DNA from: Ectocarpus siliculosus
Lineage: Eukaryota > Sar > Phaeophyceae > Ectocarpales > Ectocarpaceae
NCBI GenBank assembly: GCA_000310025.1
Contig: FN648038.1
Span: forward strand, 95,126 to 159,125
Reading direction: 5' to 3'
Length of the DNA: 64,000 nt
Positions 12,601-25,120 of the stretch are shown here, in pieces. The translations under genes were made by a program, and so were the position numbers. Below the pieces are notes generated by a model. It saw only the letters and a program-made list of their open reading frames with translations, searched no databases and was not told the DNA's origin. How positions within the stretch are numbered: the first letter of the stretch is position 1; every line of letters starts with the position of its first letter.

Positions 12601-15600
12601 TTGGGTCCCCACCGGGATTCGGGCTCTTTTTGACATGTTATGTCCCGGGAGCAGGGGGGAGGGGGGGGGGGGGGTAGGGGCGAGCATCATCCCGCAAAGT
12701 TGCGAGTGTTTCTCGTTTCGAAACGACAACAGCGGGGCTGAAGCGGTGGGTACATGTCAACACGGGGATGCAGGAAATATATATTGCGGGGGGGGGGGCT
12801 TGTCCTAGGCGAATAATGAGCGACGGCGGTGTCGGCAATGGCGAGCGGCCGCAACACAACACCGCGCGACTCACTCCCCGTTGGTACAATTTTTGTGTCA
12901 TCCAGCTGGTGTCACCACACGACTATTCTTATTCCGAAACGCCCCCAAATGATCGAAACCTTGTGTTACACGCGACGGCACACAGCAGCAGCAGCATTCC
13001 TACCGGCTCCATGCCCCGATAACCACTTCCGTCCCCGATCCCCTCCTGCACCCACCTGCTTCCCTTGACTAAAGAACGCCGATTCTTCGTCGCCGGGAGC
13101 TCCCGAAGCCGCGACCGGTGCATCGGCCATGAGTGTCTCTTCTGCCTGGCTGACCTCCTCCTCCGCACCGTCGCCGACGCTGCCAACAGCATTGATGCCA
13201 ACAGCATTGATGCCAACAGCATTGATGCCGACAGCAGTGATGCCACCACCAGTGTCGCCGGCTGTACGAGGATAAACGCTTTGCGCAGGGTATCGATGGT
13301 GGCGCTCCCGGCTGGCAGAGAGAGGGCGTTCTTCTAGATCCATAGGCGGTTGCTGGTGCTGCTGCTGTTGTTGCTGCTGCTCCTCCTGCCGGTGGTGGTG
13401 GTGGTGCTGTTGCTGGTGCTGTTGCTGCTCCTGTTCTCCCCCCACTCCCGTTGCCGCCGATGCGGTCACCCCCTCCGCCGTTGCAAACAACCCCGTCACA
13501 GCACCGCCACCGGACACAGAAACCTCGCCAGCCGCCGCCGAGTCACCAGGGTACGGCGAGACGCCAGCCCCCGCCTCCTCCTCGCCGCTGCCCTCCCCGC
13601 CCGTCGCTGCCCCCGCTCGACCGCCACCGCCGCTCCCTTGCGCTTGCGCCCTGGCCGCCGCTTCGACAAGCCCCCGCCGGGTCTCTCGGACCAGCCGGAG
13701 TCTCTCTTGCTCCGGTGGCATCGGCCCCGGTGTGCGTCCGGAGTACGGCCATGCGGAGGAAGAAGAAGCAACGGCGGCGGCGGGGATCGAGGAGTGGACG
13801 GCGGTAGTGTCGGCGGCGGCGGCGACGGCGGGGGTGGGCGGGGGTGGTGTCGGCCACCAGGATGGCCACTCCCGCCACTCGCTGTCGTCGATCTGGCACT
13901 CGTAAGCACCAAACGCACGGAAGAGAAAAAAGAAGAGCCGTTGTTGTTGGGGTGATAGCCTCAAAGCGTTGCAGCTGTGTGTTACTGATGTCGACCATCG
14001 TCGGTCCGGCAAGGACACACGGGAGAGCAGAAGCACGATCTCATTTTTCATAGAGCGATCAACGAGAGAGCAAGCCAACGCGATATCTTGTGTGTGAAGT
14101 TGGTGATGGGCACTGCGCTGCCATCACCGGGGGGGTTGGTCGAACAAGAAGGTGCTGCGCGGGACAAAAACCTGTCTCGTGGGGATCCTTCCCCTGCCCC
14201 AATCAAGAATAAAGTAGACACCCCCTTTCCACAACACCTGAAAGAAAACATGTACTGTTCAAACACGATTGCCTCAGTAAAGCATACACATGCCTCCAAA
14301 CCAAAAGAGGCAGCAAGGTAGCTTCTCGCCCAAAACCAGCGGGTTTCGACGCTCATACTTCCTCCACAAGCTTAACACAGCTTTATTGTCAAAATAGTCA
14401 AAGCTACAGTAGTAGTAGCCTAGTTGCAGCAAGGCGCGTCGCCGTCCCGACATGGTGTTATTACCTCCGGGGCCAAACCCGGGGCTCCTTGCCCAAGATC
14501 CCCGGTTGCGGGGCGACGCCTCTCCCGGAGATTCGTCATCTCCGTTCCGGGCACACGGATGCTTTCTCCTCCGCGCCCCCCCCCTCCGAACCGAGCGCGC
14601 CGGATTTCCTGGAACGAAAAACAAGGGGAAGTGCGGCGGACGCAAGACACACACACTCGCTAAGCAAGCAGGGGAGATAGATGGCATGGGAGCTCTCGGG
14701 GAGAACGATGATCGAAAGGCACACTCGCGCGCCATCGCGACGTGCAACACGTGCTCGAGACCGTCTGCCCATGACGTAGGTGAAAAGAAAAGAAAAATTC
14801 GCTCGGGTTCATGCCCCTTTCCCCCCCCCCTCACACCTCCCACAAACGCATGCATTCGCCAGATCATGCGCTCTTTGAATTGTTTAAAGCCTCATTTCAA
14901 TTGACGTATTTTCAAAGGTCGTCGACTATATTAGCACGGTCGATGCTATTAAACAAACACACACACACACACCAGATCGAGTTCTCCGTTGGTAGCCACA
15001 CGGGCTGACGTATTTTCATTGGCCAGCGGGATAGTTAATGCATAGTAGAAAATAACACACATACACATCCTTCAAACAGCATGAACAACGAGCGACTGCA
15101 TATCTAGATGTTCGAGAGGTGTATAGTCCGCACCGCCGTTGCACACACGACACACACACACGCCAACTCGTGTTCCACGCCCAGGCTATCGACCGAACCG
15201 GGACCAAACCCGCCGCATTGTCAAAGATTCCAAATCACAGATGCCATCCGCAGACATGCCATCAGTAGTGATGCCAACACAACATCCGAGGGCGCGGCAC
15301 GAACCCCCCCGACCACAAAACAACGCTAGGAGGGGGGGGGTACCAACCATTGCACCGCCCGTCTCGCTCACCCTTTCCCGAAGCGCGGCGAGATTGGTTT
15401 CGGCAGCCCCGTTCCTGAGTCGATGCTGGCGGTCCAGCTCGGACAGGCGTTTCAGCTCCGCCTCCACGACTCGGGCGGCCCTTTGATTCCTACACCGCAT
15501 GAACGCCTCCTGGTAAACAGCCGTTGCCGCAGCAGAGGCAGCAAGCAGGTAAGTAAGGGGGAAGCGGATGCAACTACTGTCGGAAGTGAAGCCAAAACTG

Positions 15601-18600
15601 CTGCTCCTTGATCCTGTACTCTACTGCCGTTTGAGAACGAAGGCGGACTGGCGTGTATCACCATATTATGCGCGGATTATCGCTAACGGGAGATGGAAGA
15701 AAACCATGGAATATGTCCCAGCGCTGTCACCTGAAAGAAACAGCAGAACTTTAGGTCAAGTCGGCGGCCAACTATCACTTGGTTGCCAAATTCGCGCACG
15801 TGTGCTTGTCGTCTGAAGCAGTGTTCTGAGCATGTTAGATACAGTGGGGTTCCCTCAAAAGTACCAGTTGAAGAATGCCGCTGCTCGTTACAGTACAGGT
15901 GGAATCGAGTGACACCCCAAGGTGTCTCATTCCCTGAATACATAGTACCGGGTGCCCGGCAAAGTACCGGTAAATCTGGCGGGTGCGTACCGACACCATC
16001 ACTGTAGGACCCCCAACTGTACACTTAATACTATAGCGTGTGCTGACCTGTCCCCTTTCCTCCGCGCGGTAGCCCGCCTCCTCTTCCGCCTCCTCCCGCT
16101 CCTTCTCCGACGCCTCCAGCCGCTCCAACTCCTTCGAGGGGTCGCCCACGGCGGTCTCCACCCCTGGGAAACCGGACGACAACACCCAAGCACAACATTG
16201 GTACGGTACGCTACGGTGCGGTACGGTGCGGCAAGTTACATCACCAGCAACAAGGACGACCGCGGCCGCATCAACGATGTCAACGACGATGATGACCGCG
16301 ACGACGACAACAACGAAGACGACGACATCGTCAGCAGCGGCATCAACAACGGGGGGGGTATTCGTCATTACCATCATCATAAAAAGAATACAACACTGGG
16401 GACGTATTCGGCATCAACAACAGCAGCATCAACAACAGCAGCATCAACGGCAGCGACAGCAGCATCAATCTCAACCGCAGCAACCGCCGAAAGCACCCTC
16501 GACACGACAAGAAACTGCACCCGTCACACACGCCCGCGGTCTGGGGGGGAGGGGGGGGCATACACAACAGGACTACAGGCCCCGGCCCATCCCTTATCTC
16601 ACTCACCCATGAGACTGATTCCGGGTGTGCTCCCGTGCTTCAAGACGAAGGAGGCGTGCACGCGAGACGTCTTGAAATCCTCGAGTCGAGGCCCCACCTG
16701 CGAAGGGTTTTGGCGGTTTTTCTTAAGAAAAGGCATAACATGATACAAAAAATCATCCGCAGCATGCGGAAGAAAAATAAAACAACACGAGCCAAGAGAA
16801 GAGAAAAAGGCGCGGCGGCGACCACATGGGCCACACCCTCCAATCGCCACAAAAGACAAGGCACAACACGCCCAACACACACACGTCTTTTCATTGGTCA
16901 GCCGGTTCAGGAGGTCGCGTCAACAAGACGCAACACACATGCAACAACACATGCGCTACAGCTACACCCACACACCTCTTTTCATTGGTCAGCCGGTTAG
17001 CGTGGTCGGTGCCAATCCAACATAGGTAAACATGCACACACATTTGTTCGCGTTATTAATCCCGCTTAAAGACTGGCTTCTGCTCATTACCTATTCTGCC
17101 GGTGGGCGCGGTCGATGCTAAATCACGATAACACACACACATACACACCTCCACCACGGGTGCCTGAGTGGTCCTGACCGATCCCCCCTTCTCCGCCCGC
17201 TGCCGCAGCCGCTCCGACTCAAACTCCTCCCGAGCGCGCCTAGCTGCCGCCACCGCCTCCTGCATGACTGCCGCCTCCCTCGCCCGTAACCGCTCGTCAT
17301 CCCCCTCGTCCTTCCACACCTTCCAAAAGCGGCCATCGATGATGGAAAGTTTACGTCCACCCAATCACTTCGTGGGCAGCAGTGGGGTTGCACTTTTCGG
17401 TATGGTGTCGATAGGATCCTACTGCCCATTTGTTACTGCCTACGACTAACGTAGGAGGAAAACAAACATATCGCACCCCCTGGACCGACTTTTCAAAGCT
17501 AGATTGCTCCATAGCAGATGGAGTCGCGGTGCCGAAAAATGGTGGCGTTGAATTTGTCTCGTTGAGAGAGAGAGAGAGAGAGAGAGCTGATCCGAACACA
17601 TACCGTTTAAGATATATATTCTCGTCGTCGTGGAGTAATCACGCTTTGAAAAAATCGGTCCAAGGACGGGGGGAGGGGGTGGTATCTTGTGCAACCTACG
17701 GTAGAATGCTGCAAGTGAAGCGTCGTTTCATCCCCTGCGGGTTGCCAGTAAGCGATGAGTCCTTAATCCTTGTGCTCACCGATGCAGCTTAGATTACCGT
17801 CAAAATGCCGTGGTATGCAAGCATACAAACGTAGGAATTGGCAGTTGGTGAAATCCGCGCGAGTGGTATGGAATAGCGAAAGTAGCTAAAGGTGGGGTGA
17901 GTTTTCGGCCATGTGTACATACCGCAGACATAGGGCTGTTTCCACATCCTGCTCCAAGCAGCTTGAAGACAGCAGGTGTGCTCTTCGCACATGACATCGC
18001 TGAACGGAAATAGCTAACGAAGTTTAAACGGCGAGAGGTGTGTATGCAGCATAAACGCAACTGGGTGGTGCTTCTGCAGCTATCGATGTACATGCACCTC
18101 CTGTCGCTGTTGGGCCAAGTCGCTCTCCCTCCTGGCCTCCCTCAGCTCCGTCTCCCTCTTGGTCGCCGCCAACAGGTTTCTATTCCGCCGCCTTTCCGCA
18201 CTCACCGACCGCTTCGCCCTCAACCTGACAGTGGTGGGAGTTTCGTCCAGGGTGCTAAAATAGACTTGACCTTTACTGGGACACGTGCTACAATAGCGTG
18301 CCCCAAGCCCGTGTCCAGCAATGTTCTTCGTCTGGAATACATGCCAAGAACAGACTGCCGTAGGCCGCCGCCAAACACGCGTCAAAAATCCGCGATCCTT
18401 CACGCTTTTCCATGGATACTTGGGGTTGATGTACCGAGTCATTGCCGTGACATGCGTAGCGCAAGTACTGCCATCACACACTTGAGTTCGCCCCGCGAGC
18501 GGGTGTTTGTTGTTCTGGTCGGAGATGAATCACCAAGAGGGACTCCCAAGAAATCGGTGGGGATGTGTGTTTTCTTTCTAAAAAAAAAAAATCTGTCCAG

Positions 18601-21426
18601 GCACCGGAAAGAGCTCTCGTTGCTGCTAGAACGACAGCTTGTCGGGTTGCACATCGTTCACGAAAAATAACCGTTCACGCTTCACACACAATACACTAGT
18701 GCCGAAAAGCAAGTCCCTTATCTCTGTCTGTCTGTCTGTCTGTGTGTCTGTCTGTCTGTCTGTCTGTCTGCCTGCCTGCCTGCTTCTCTCTCCTCAAGAC
18801 TGCCGTAGGCTGCCGCCAAATACGCAAAAATCCGAGCGCAGCAGCAAATGGTGCTCCAGTGGTTTCAGCATCTCCGGCGCACCTCCGGGTGAGACACACA
18901 CACACACAAACACACAAACGCACTTTGTGAGCAAACGCATGTTACACGGCACGTGGAGAGGGTAGGCCATGCCTTACCCAAGCGGGCGGGGGGGCAGAAC
19001 ACGGCTCACCTCTCTTCTTCTCCCTCCCTCGCCAGCGTGCTACACGCCGCCATCCGATGCGCCGTACCCACCTCCAGAAGCTTTGCCTGCAGCTGCTGGT
19101 TCAAGCTCAGCAGCTCGGCAGCTCGGTTGTCTTCGAAATGTCTCTGAAGGTGGGAACGGAGAGGGGGACGGGAGATGCGAGCGACATCGATTGGGGGCAA
19201 AATTCGAAACGTAGGAGAACGAATTGTTCCCCTCGATGGACGTTTGGATCATGCTTTCCGACAAACCAGGGTACTTCGTAGATTGGAGTACAAAACACCA
19301 AGCTTAGAAGGACTTATATATCCCCACGTGGGCGTTTGGACCATGCTTTCCGACCATCAAGTACTCCGTAGAATGTAGTACAAAACACCAAGCTTACAAG
19401 GAAATATATTCCCAAGGGCCTCCTCAGGTGAACCTTTGGGTGCTGTTTTCCGACATCGATTGGAATACAAAACGAACTCAACAAGTGCACATTTTCATAT
19501 TTTCCCAAGGGCTTCCTTAAGTGGTAGGACGTATGGGTGTTCTCCTTCTTCGCAAGGATTTTCCACGAGTCTCTATACGTGAAGGGCGCGCGGAGGCAGC
19601 GCTGGCGGCGTTCCGAGAGAACTTGCACCACATCTGTGGAACCACCAGTGAGAAATTGACTCACGCTTGTATCTCTATTATAGGCGCTTACAGTACATTC
19701 CCCGTGACCCCGTCTTTTCGGTCACGGCGCGAAGCATGGTACATCGCGTGGTCAAGCGGGTGGCCCGTGGTGACGTACGTTGGTCTGGTCGTGGTCATGG
19801 GGTGACGGGATGTGAGAATATACAGTAACTGGCGCTGGGGATTTTTTTCAATGACCCGCGATGGCACGCCCACAACAAAAGTAAGCATTCCAAACTGTGC
19901 CGCCACAGGCGTCTTCAGCGCAGCGTAGGTACAGTAGACCAGACCAGGGGCATCAGAATCTTGTCCTCTGTGTTGGCTGTAAAAAACAACACTGTCCATA
20001 TATCGCTCGCTGTACACAACAGCGTTTCACGCAGGGCAACGACCATACAGCATGGTTGTGCTTCAGCGCTGCCACTAGCCTACCCGTGTGAAGGTAGCCG
20101 TCGACGCTGAGGAGGTTGTATGCGCTGAAAATAGATTCGGACCGGACCGAGAGCTCGTCGAATCTGCGTTCTCGAAACCAAAGATGTATGCTACCCGTAG
20201 GTTGCATAAGACATCACACCCCGTGAAGTCAAAGATCGGTTACTCCACGACGAAGAGAGTCCAACAATCAAATTCGACGTTTTCGGAAAGCTCTCGGCGA
20301 GAATGTAAATGTTCCAACGCCCCCATTTGTAACAGCCACCGCTGTTGTTGCTGGACGGGAGCAGTTGAGCTTCGAAAATCGATCAAGGGTGTGTGTGTGG
20401 AATCTCATGCACGCTACGGTGTTCTGCGGCGGTCTGGTTCGGGTGCCGTGTATCCTCTCATTCTACGATACGGCAGCTGCTTTAGCGCATGCCAGTTGAC
20501 TCGGTGTTTGACTACTGCTGTACAGTATTGTACAATAGTCACGGAGAGAGAAGGACAAACACCGAAGAAATCATGGAACGACTACATACCCACCAGGTGA
20601 CATGCGAGCACGTATTCCATATATAATCCGGCGCACTGGGCTCAAGAACAATGATGGAGGGGAAGAGAGAGGGGGGCATCGACCAGGCAACGGGCACACG
20701 CAATACTGTCGTACTGCTGCTGCGGTATTGTATCTTGTGGTACGACAACAACAGCAGTATCTTGGGTACGACAGCAGCAAGACTTCCCTGCTTGTAGGCT
20801 GTAGGTCGGGTGTGGTGATGTGTTTGACTCAAAACTGAAGCAAGTCTTTCCGTGCGAGATGAAGTACGTACACAGGACCTTCACAGAGCAGGCTAGTGCA
20901 TTTCTGACGAATATGCCTTCAGACAGTCTGACAATCTCCTCCAGCGCACCTGCACAACAAGCTGCGCTGTCCTGTTCGTTTCGGCACACAACGGCAACTC
21001 GCGTGCCTCCAACCGCTAGAGACCATATTTTTGAATTTCTGGACACACCTTAGATTCTTGAAGAGCGGCCCGTTTGTTCTCCGCCTGCCGCCTGCGGTAT
21101 TCCTCCCGCACCGCCGCCGCCTGCTGCCGACTCTGCTGGCGGACCTGCTCCAGCCTCCGCAGCCTGAGCCCCTTCTCTATCTCCATCCTCACGGCCCTCT
21201 CTTCTCCCGGGCTGCTGTATCGCAACTGCTGCTGCTGCTGCTGCTGCTGCCGTTGCACTCTAGGTCGCCTCGTCGTCGTCGTGCTGTCCCTTCTTGCTGT
21301 TCCTCCAGCAACACCGGTTGAGGGAACCGCTCTGCCACCAGCACCAGAACTCATTCTCCCCTCTCCTTGGGATGGTCGTCCACCCACTCCGGCACGGGTG
21401 CGGGCACTTCGCGACGAGCCAGACAT
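1..21426 (-). CDS. CEP295/ALMS-like giant coiled-coil protein, candidate centriole component (3' end outside window)
   Basis: Fourteen exons with matching phases: 21426-21049, 19143-19010, 18254-18098, 17319-17149, 16155-16048, 15509-15372, 13898-13056, 12243-11651, 10434-9805, about 9403-8716, 8020-6968, 6160-3124, 1191-992 and 421-186. They give about 2788 aa, and the last donor is in mid-codon, so the gene continues left. Exons 1-6 encode an Arg/Glu-rich coiled coil (RRLEQVRQQSRQQ, then RNQRAARVVEAELKRL) resembling the N-terminus of CEP295 (fly Ana1). Exons 7-12 are disordered Ser/Gly/Gln/Ala-rich. Exon 13 ends with LAAFFRSRASGFISRSR and exon 14 continues VRQRRESRRKSRED, which fits the ALMS motif shared by CEP295 and ALMS1. 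In animals CEP295 builds centriole walls; that role here is inferred. The starts of exons 5, 7 and 10 and the end of exon 11 are the least certain boundaries. Confidence 0.62.
1303..1760. repeat. Minisatellite, about nine units of 45-50 bp
   Basis: About nine imperfect head-to-tail units contain GGTTCTTGAGAGATGGGATC followed by AAGRCATCACAGGCGGCGCAG. Some units carry small insertions, for example an extra partial copy near 1690. The array sits in the intron between the exons at 6160-3124 and 1191-992 of the CEP295-like gene. Confidence 0.85.
2225..2520. repeat. Degenerate short-period repeat in intron
   Basis: Many near-copies of GACATCACAGAC, GGTATC and CATATCAACGAA follow each other with a period of roughly 9-15 bases. 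The pattern looks like a decayed minisatellite. It lies in the same intron as the 1.3 kb array. Confidence 0.5.
10495..10720. repeat. Intronic imperfect repeat of GCGGGACTGT type
   Basis: Short units such as GGGACTGTCAG, GCGGGACTGTCGGGTTGCGG and GCGGGATTGTCAGGCTGCGG recur from 10495 to 10720, and both halves end in CGGGTGAAACA. The block is just upstream of the acceptor of the exon starting at 10434 of the CEP295-like gene. Confidence 0.6.
12256..12355. other. Assembly gap (100 N)
   Basis: One hundred consecutive N bases, the usual placeholder for a gap of unknown size. The gap lies in the intron just upstream of the exon starting at 12243 of the CEP295-like gene. Confidence 0.99.
12356..12655. 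other. Low-quality duplicate of the adjacent exon, probable assembly artefact
   Basis: This block aligns end to end with 11970-12253 in the same order. It differs mainly by homopolymer stretching (runs of C, G and T expanded, neighbouring bases lost). The flank near 12640 still reads ACATGTTATG, against ACATGGTAT at 12247 in the good copy. The pattern is typical of the poor end of a sequencing read left unmerged across a gap. It should not be read as a second exon. Confidence 0.8.
13185..13245 (-). repeat. 15-bp coding tandem repeat
   Basis: About four copies of GATGCCAACAGCATT (two of them diverged) lie inside exon 7 of the CEP295-like gene. On the minus strand they encode the repeated pentapeptide AVGIN. 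Length variation here would stay in frame. Confidence 0.8.
16885..17005. repeat. Duplicated 22-bp intronic segment
   Basis: TCTTTTCATTGGTCAGCCGG occurs at about 16888 and again at about 16977, in both cases preceded by CACACAC-rich DNA. A diverged relative (TATTTTCATTGGCCAGC) lies near 15010. All are in introns of the CEP295-like gene. Confidence 0.65.
17450..17704. mobile_element. MITE copy 1
   Basis: About 255 bp with inverted ends. The left end reads CACCCCCTGGACCGACTTTT followed by CAAAGC; the right end reads GCTTTGAAAAAATCGGTCC, then GGTGGTATCTTGTGCAACC and TACGGTAG. No transposase ORF is present. It contains a (GA)n run and lies in an intron of the CEP295-like gene. Four further copies are in the window. 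Confidence 0.7.
18722..18786. repeat. TCTG/TGCC tetranucleotide microsatellite
   Basis: A run of TCTG units changes into CCTG units, in an intron of the CEP295-like gene. Confidence 0.95.
20192..20420. mobile_element. MITE copy 2
   Basis: The left end CCCGTAGGTTGCATAAGACA and the right end near TTCGAAAATCGATCAAGGGT to ACGCTACGG are inverted relatives. The interior shares GGTTACTCCACGACGAAGAG and TTTTCGGAAAGCTCTCGGCG with other copies. It is in intron 1 of the CEP295-like gene. Confidence 0.6.
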
Positions 21427-24400
21427 GGGGCAGTGATGGGTTGCTGCTGCCGTCGGAGATTTCGCATTTGCCGCATGAATGCAGGGGCCCTACTAACCGC
21501 GACCAGCTTATGCCCTGCTCATGATTTCACGGAGTCCCCGGGTTCAAAAAGTAAACACAACAAATTCAGACCACATTCCATCATGTTGATGATGTGACAG
21601 CCGATCCATTCACTCAAGCCACAGCAGTCAAGGCCCACTCTGGGCCAGACACGCTCTACTTTAATAAACCGAGCTACTCAGGCAACGAAATAGAGAGGGG
21701 GCAAGAGGTACGGAAGCGACGAGGACAACAGAGCCACTAAAAGTTGTGGTACGTGCCATTGACACAGAATTGGATGAGCCACGACCTCGCGTATCTTCAT
21801 CGTGGTAAAAACGTGATGCTGGATATCGCTTGTTGGTGCGCAGAGATGCAGCGTTCTAAGCCGACCTCTGCGACATCTCGACTTCTGCGACATCTCCTCC
21901 TGCTTACCTATGTAATAATAGAATGCGAAAAGGCCGCTGTCGCTGCTGGGAGAATGATGCTCTCTCTATGTACTTGCCATGACGTGGCAAGTATACTGTA
22001 GCACGCAGACAAATTACGCACATTGTAACAGAAGAAGTACAACAATCGCGCCACCGCCGTACTGTAGGCTATGCGAATAGAGGAGACAAGACTCGTTCAT
22101 GGGGTCTTGCCTGGCCGTGGGGTCGTTGTGATCACTCCTTCTTTGACGGCACTCACAAGCTGCCCGCGCCCAATACCAGACGGCCGACACAAACTCTGCA
22201 CGTAGAGTACTACATTCATTCGAGGGAAGATGACGAAGTAACTGGATTTACTTCATGCCGTTGGCGGCAAACGTCTCTCATCACATGTATAGGTAGGTTT
22301 CTACCAAACCATGATCACCCTTGTCAGCGAGAGGGGGCTGTATGTCAACGCAGAAGCCAGGGAAGAGCAAGCGCCACACGCACTGCCACAGCCAGCGTGG
22401 GGAGTCGACGGGCCGCGGCGATGGTGGACCCCCTCCTTGTGTCTGGTGGACGTAAGACCATCACTGATTAGGGCAGATGCTTTCGGCCACCAACAAGTCA
22501 TAATGTAGAACGTCTCCATAACCAACCGTCAACAAAGAAAGACGACTGCCTGTTGCAGCACGTTCAGCGGCCAACACGGCACGGCGAGACGGGCGGTGAG
22601 CGGTGGTATTGGCAAACGGTTCGCAGACGTAGTGGCGCAACGTCGGGAAAAGGTATCCAGAATAGCCAGTGCCAGGGAAACGATGTGAATGCTGAAACTT
22701 GGCTAGGATGGCAACAATAGTGCTGAGATTGGCGGAGCGGGGCATGCTTTCCTCGATTGTGAATGTCTATTGGTGCAAGCAAATAGGGGAGTCTGTTCAC
22801 CGCATCTTGTTTTCTCTTTCAAAAAAACAGTGCGTCACGTCTGTTGCTTCTACTACTGTACGGTCATATCGAAGAGCCTCTCGAAGTCGCACTGCTGCAC
22901 CAGGTGTGGACCGCTTGGACTTACAGTAGTACGACAGTTATACGCTTGGACTTACAGTCTTGGTTAAACAGTACAGAGCCCTTTCACCCTTGCACATCAG
23001 TCGCGTGTACAGGTGGCGATTGCACCGAGCAAGTTCAAATTTCACCTTTTTTCGAGGATAGCATTGGGTTGTCAATCGTTATCGACATACCTTCTGCGAA
23101 ACGCACTCCTCAATAGCCATATGTTTTCACCAGTTCTTGACAGGAAAAATTTTTCCCCACTCATTTTGGCCCTCGTTCGCCACCCCACTTGCCGCGCGCC
23201 GGGGTATTGCCGTTGAAAGCAGTGTGGCACACCCGGGGTCCCGGATGTCAATGTCACTCATCAACGCAGAATTTAGGTTTGACGTGGTTCATTGGAAGTT
23301 TTAGGGAAGCAGCTCTATATGTAGGTGTCCGGAGACAAACGCGCAGCAAAAACAGCCAAGAACCACACCACAACAAGCTACGAAAGGATACTGAGGCACA
23401 CACACAGGACAGGTGTTGATGAGGTATGCGGCAAGGGGCTTCCTAGTTTCGATGGAGGCACGGCGAATACGCCACTTGACGGACGTAGGCTTCCTCTCGT
23501 TAACAAAAGTGGTCGAAGAATATGCTAGCGGGAGGACCTGCGGCGACAAGGGGACACCTCTTGACCCTTTTCTCCACGGAAGAGCAAGGTCATCGGGGCG
23601 GGAACAAACGTGGCACGAACGGGAGTTCACTAGGAAGACCTCACCCGATATTCCACTTGCTGTGAGACCACGTCGCAACGTCCTGTATGTTTGGGGCTTC
23701 CCTTCGAGTAATATAGTGATACAGTTGATTTGGATGTCGTGGTGGCCGCCGTCACGGACTGGAGAGGGTGAAAACATACCCCAAGCGGTGTAGGCGTCTG
23801 AGGCTTGAGTTGACACAAGTTGAGGCAATGCAGGCCACATGTGTTGCGAAAGGAGGCTTACGGTATTCATTTGCATCGCTATCGATGAAAATGAACGTCA
23901 ATGCACGTAAAGGACACAAGGTATGCCGCTTTGGGCATTCTCTTGAGGTTTGCCACGAAAGTGGACAAGAGGGTACTGTCCCATCGGTTGCAACAGCGCT
24001 TTGTTGCTCCGGCCATGACGACGGACATTGCATCAGCACACCGATCAGCGTCACTAAACGGCGGTAACCTGACAGCGGCGCATCGCGACGGCCGTCAGTA
24101 GTGCTACACCATAGCAACGCCTGTCTTCGATACAGCCAAAAGTCGAAGCCCCTTTGGTACAACGCAATGAACGTATCGGCTCAAGCAAAACTGCACGCCG
24201 ACGACGCGATTCGCATGCCATGCGCATCTCCAGTTGTCCCAATATATTAAAACTCACCAACAACTCATAGTATCTCTGCATTCTGGTGCCCACGCACACT
24301 TGTTTGCCGTGCGCAACCATGCCCACACCTGTGTGTACCCGGGTCATTCTGTATCGGTATGATGTGGACTCCGAAAAGGCACCACGTCCGCACGGTCTAC

Positions 24401-25120
24401 TGCAGTAGCTTGCGCGAGCGTCCTGGGACTCAAACAACAACATGGTGTTCATATGCATACGTCGAATTTCCAACGAGTATGGCACAGCAGTGTTCGCAAG
24501 ACTATCCACGCGCTTGCCTGCGCAGGCCCTCTGCCGGAAACCTATGAACAGCTAGCCGATAAAACCGATTTGTGGGGCAAATCCCTGCTTTGCCCAGGTT
24601 CATTACACGTGTGGGGAAGACTTTCCATGTACCGAGACCTCTCGTGACAAGAGAGTTGATGACTCATGCCTGGGGTTTGAGAAAAACAGGCAACATGTAC
24701 TTGTACACATCACGGTTGGGGATATACGAAACCCCGTGGCTGGATGCACGATTTACGTGGACAACTCCTACGCTTAAGTATGAAAGTCCCTTCGGACGCC
24801 AACCTGCAAGCAAAAGCACCACCGGCAGAAAAAAAGTTGGTCTCATAATGCGGTAGGCCTGTACAGGTGGCAGGACAAATGCGATACGAGCTAAGCGTTT
24901 CGCAGTATCTGCTCTTCTCTACAGGAAGGAACCAGGAGGAGTAGATACATCGAGATCAATGACGTGGACCGAAGGCATGCTCCAACATGCTACCAAACAA
25001 TAACCTCAGAATGCCGGGTTCCACGACACCTACGCGCAAGATCTGTGTTCTGTGCTATAAATGGAAGCCGTGCGCTTACGGGCGCCTGCAGACAGCAGGT
25101 GACCATACCTATTTCAACTT
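21427..25120. other. Intergenic stretch without a supportable gene
   Basis: This 3.7 kb lies upstream of the CEP295-like start codon and downstream of the ankyrin gene. The longest open frame is a 191-codon minus-strand ORF at 23876-23301, with no recognisable domain and no convincing splice partners. A short minus ORF at 24846-24664 begins with a hydrophobic signal-peptide-like stretch (FFLPVVLLLAG), but no continuation could be joined. The first few hundred bases should hold the promoter of the CEP295-like gene; no clear element was found. Confidence 0.5.

Noticed and set aside
12481-12729. Possible second copy of the Ala-rich exon
   Set aside because: Homopolymer distortion beside an N gap points to assembly error.
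23301-23876. 191-codon minus-strand ORF
   Set aside because: No recognisable domain, unconvincing composition and no splice partners; treated as chance.
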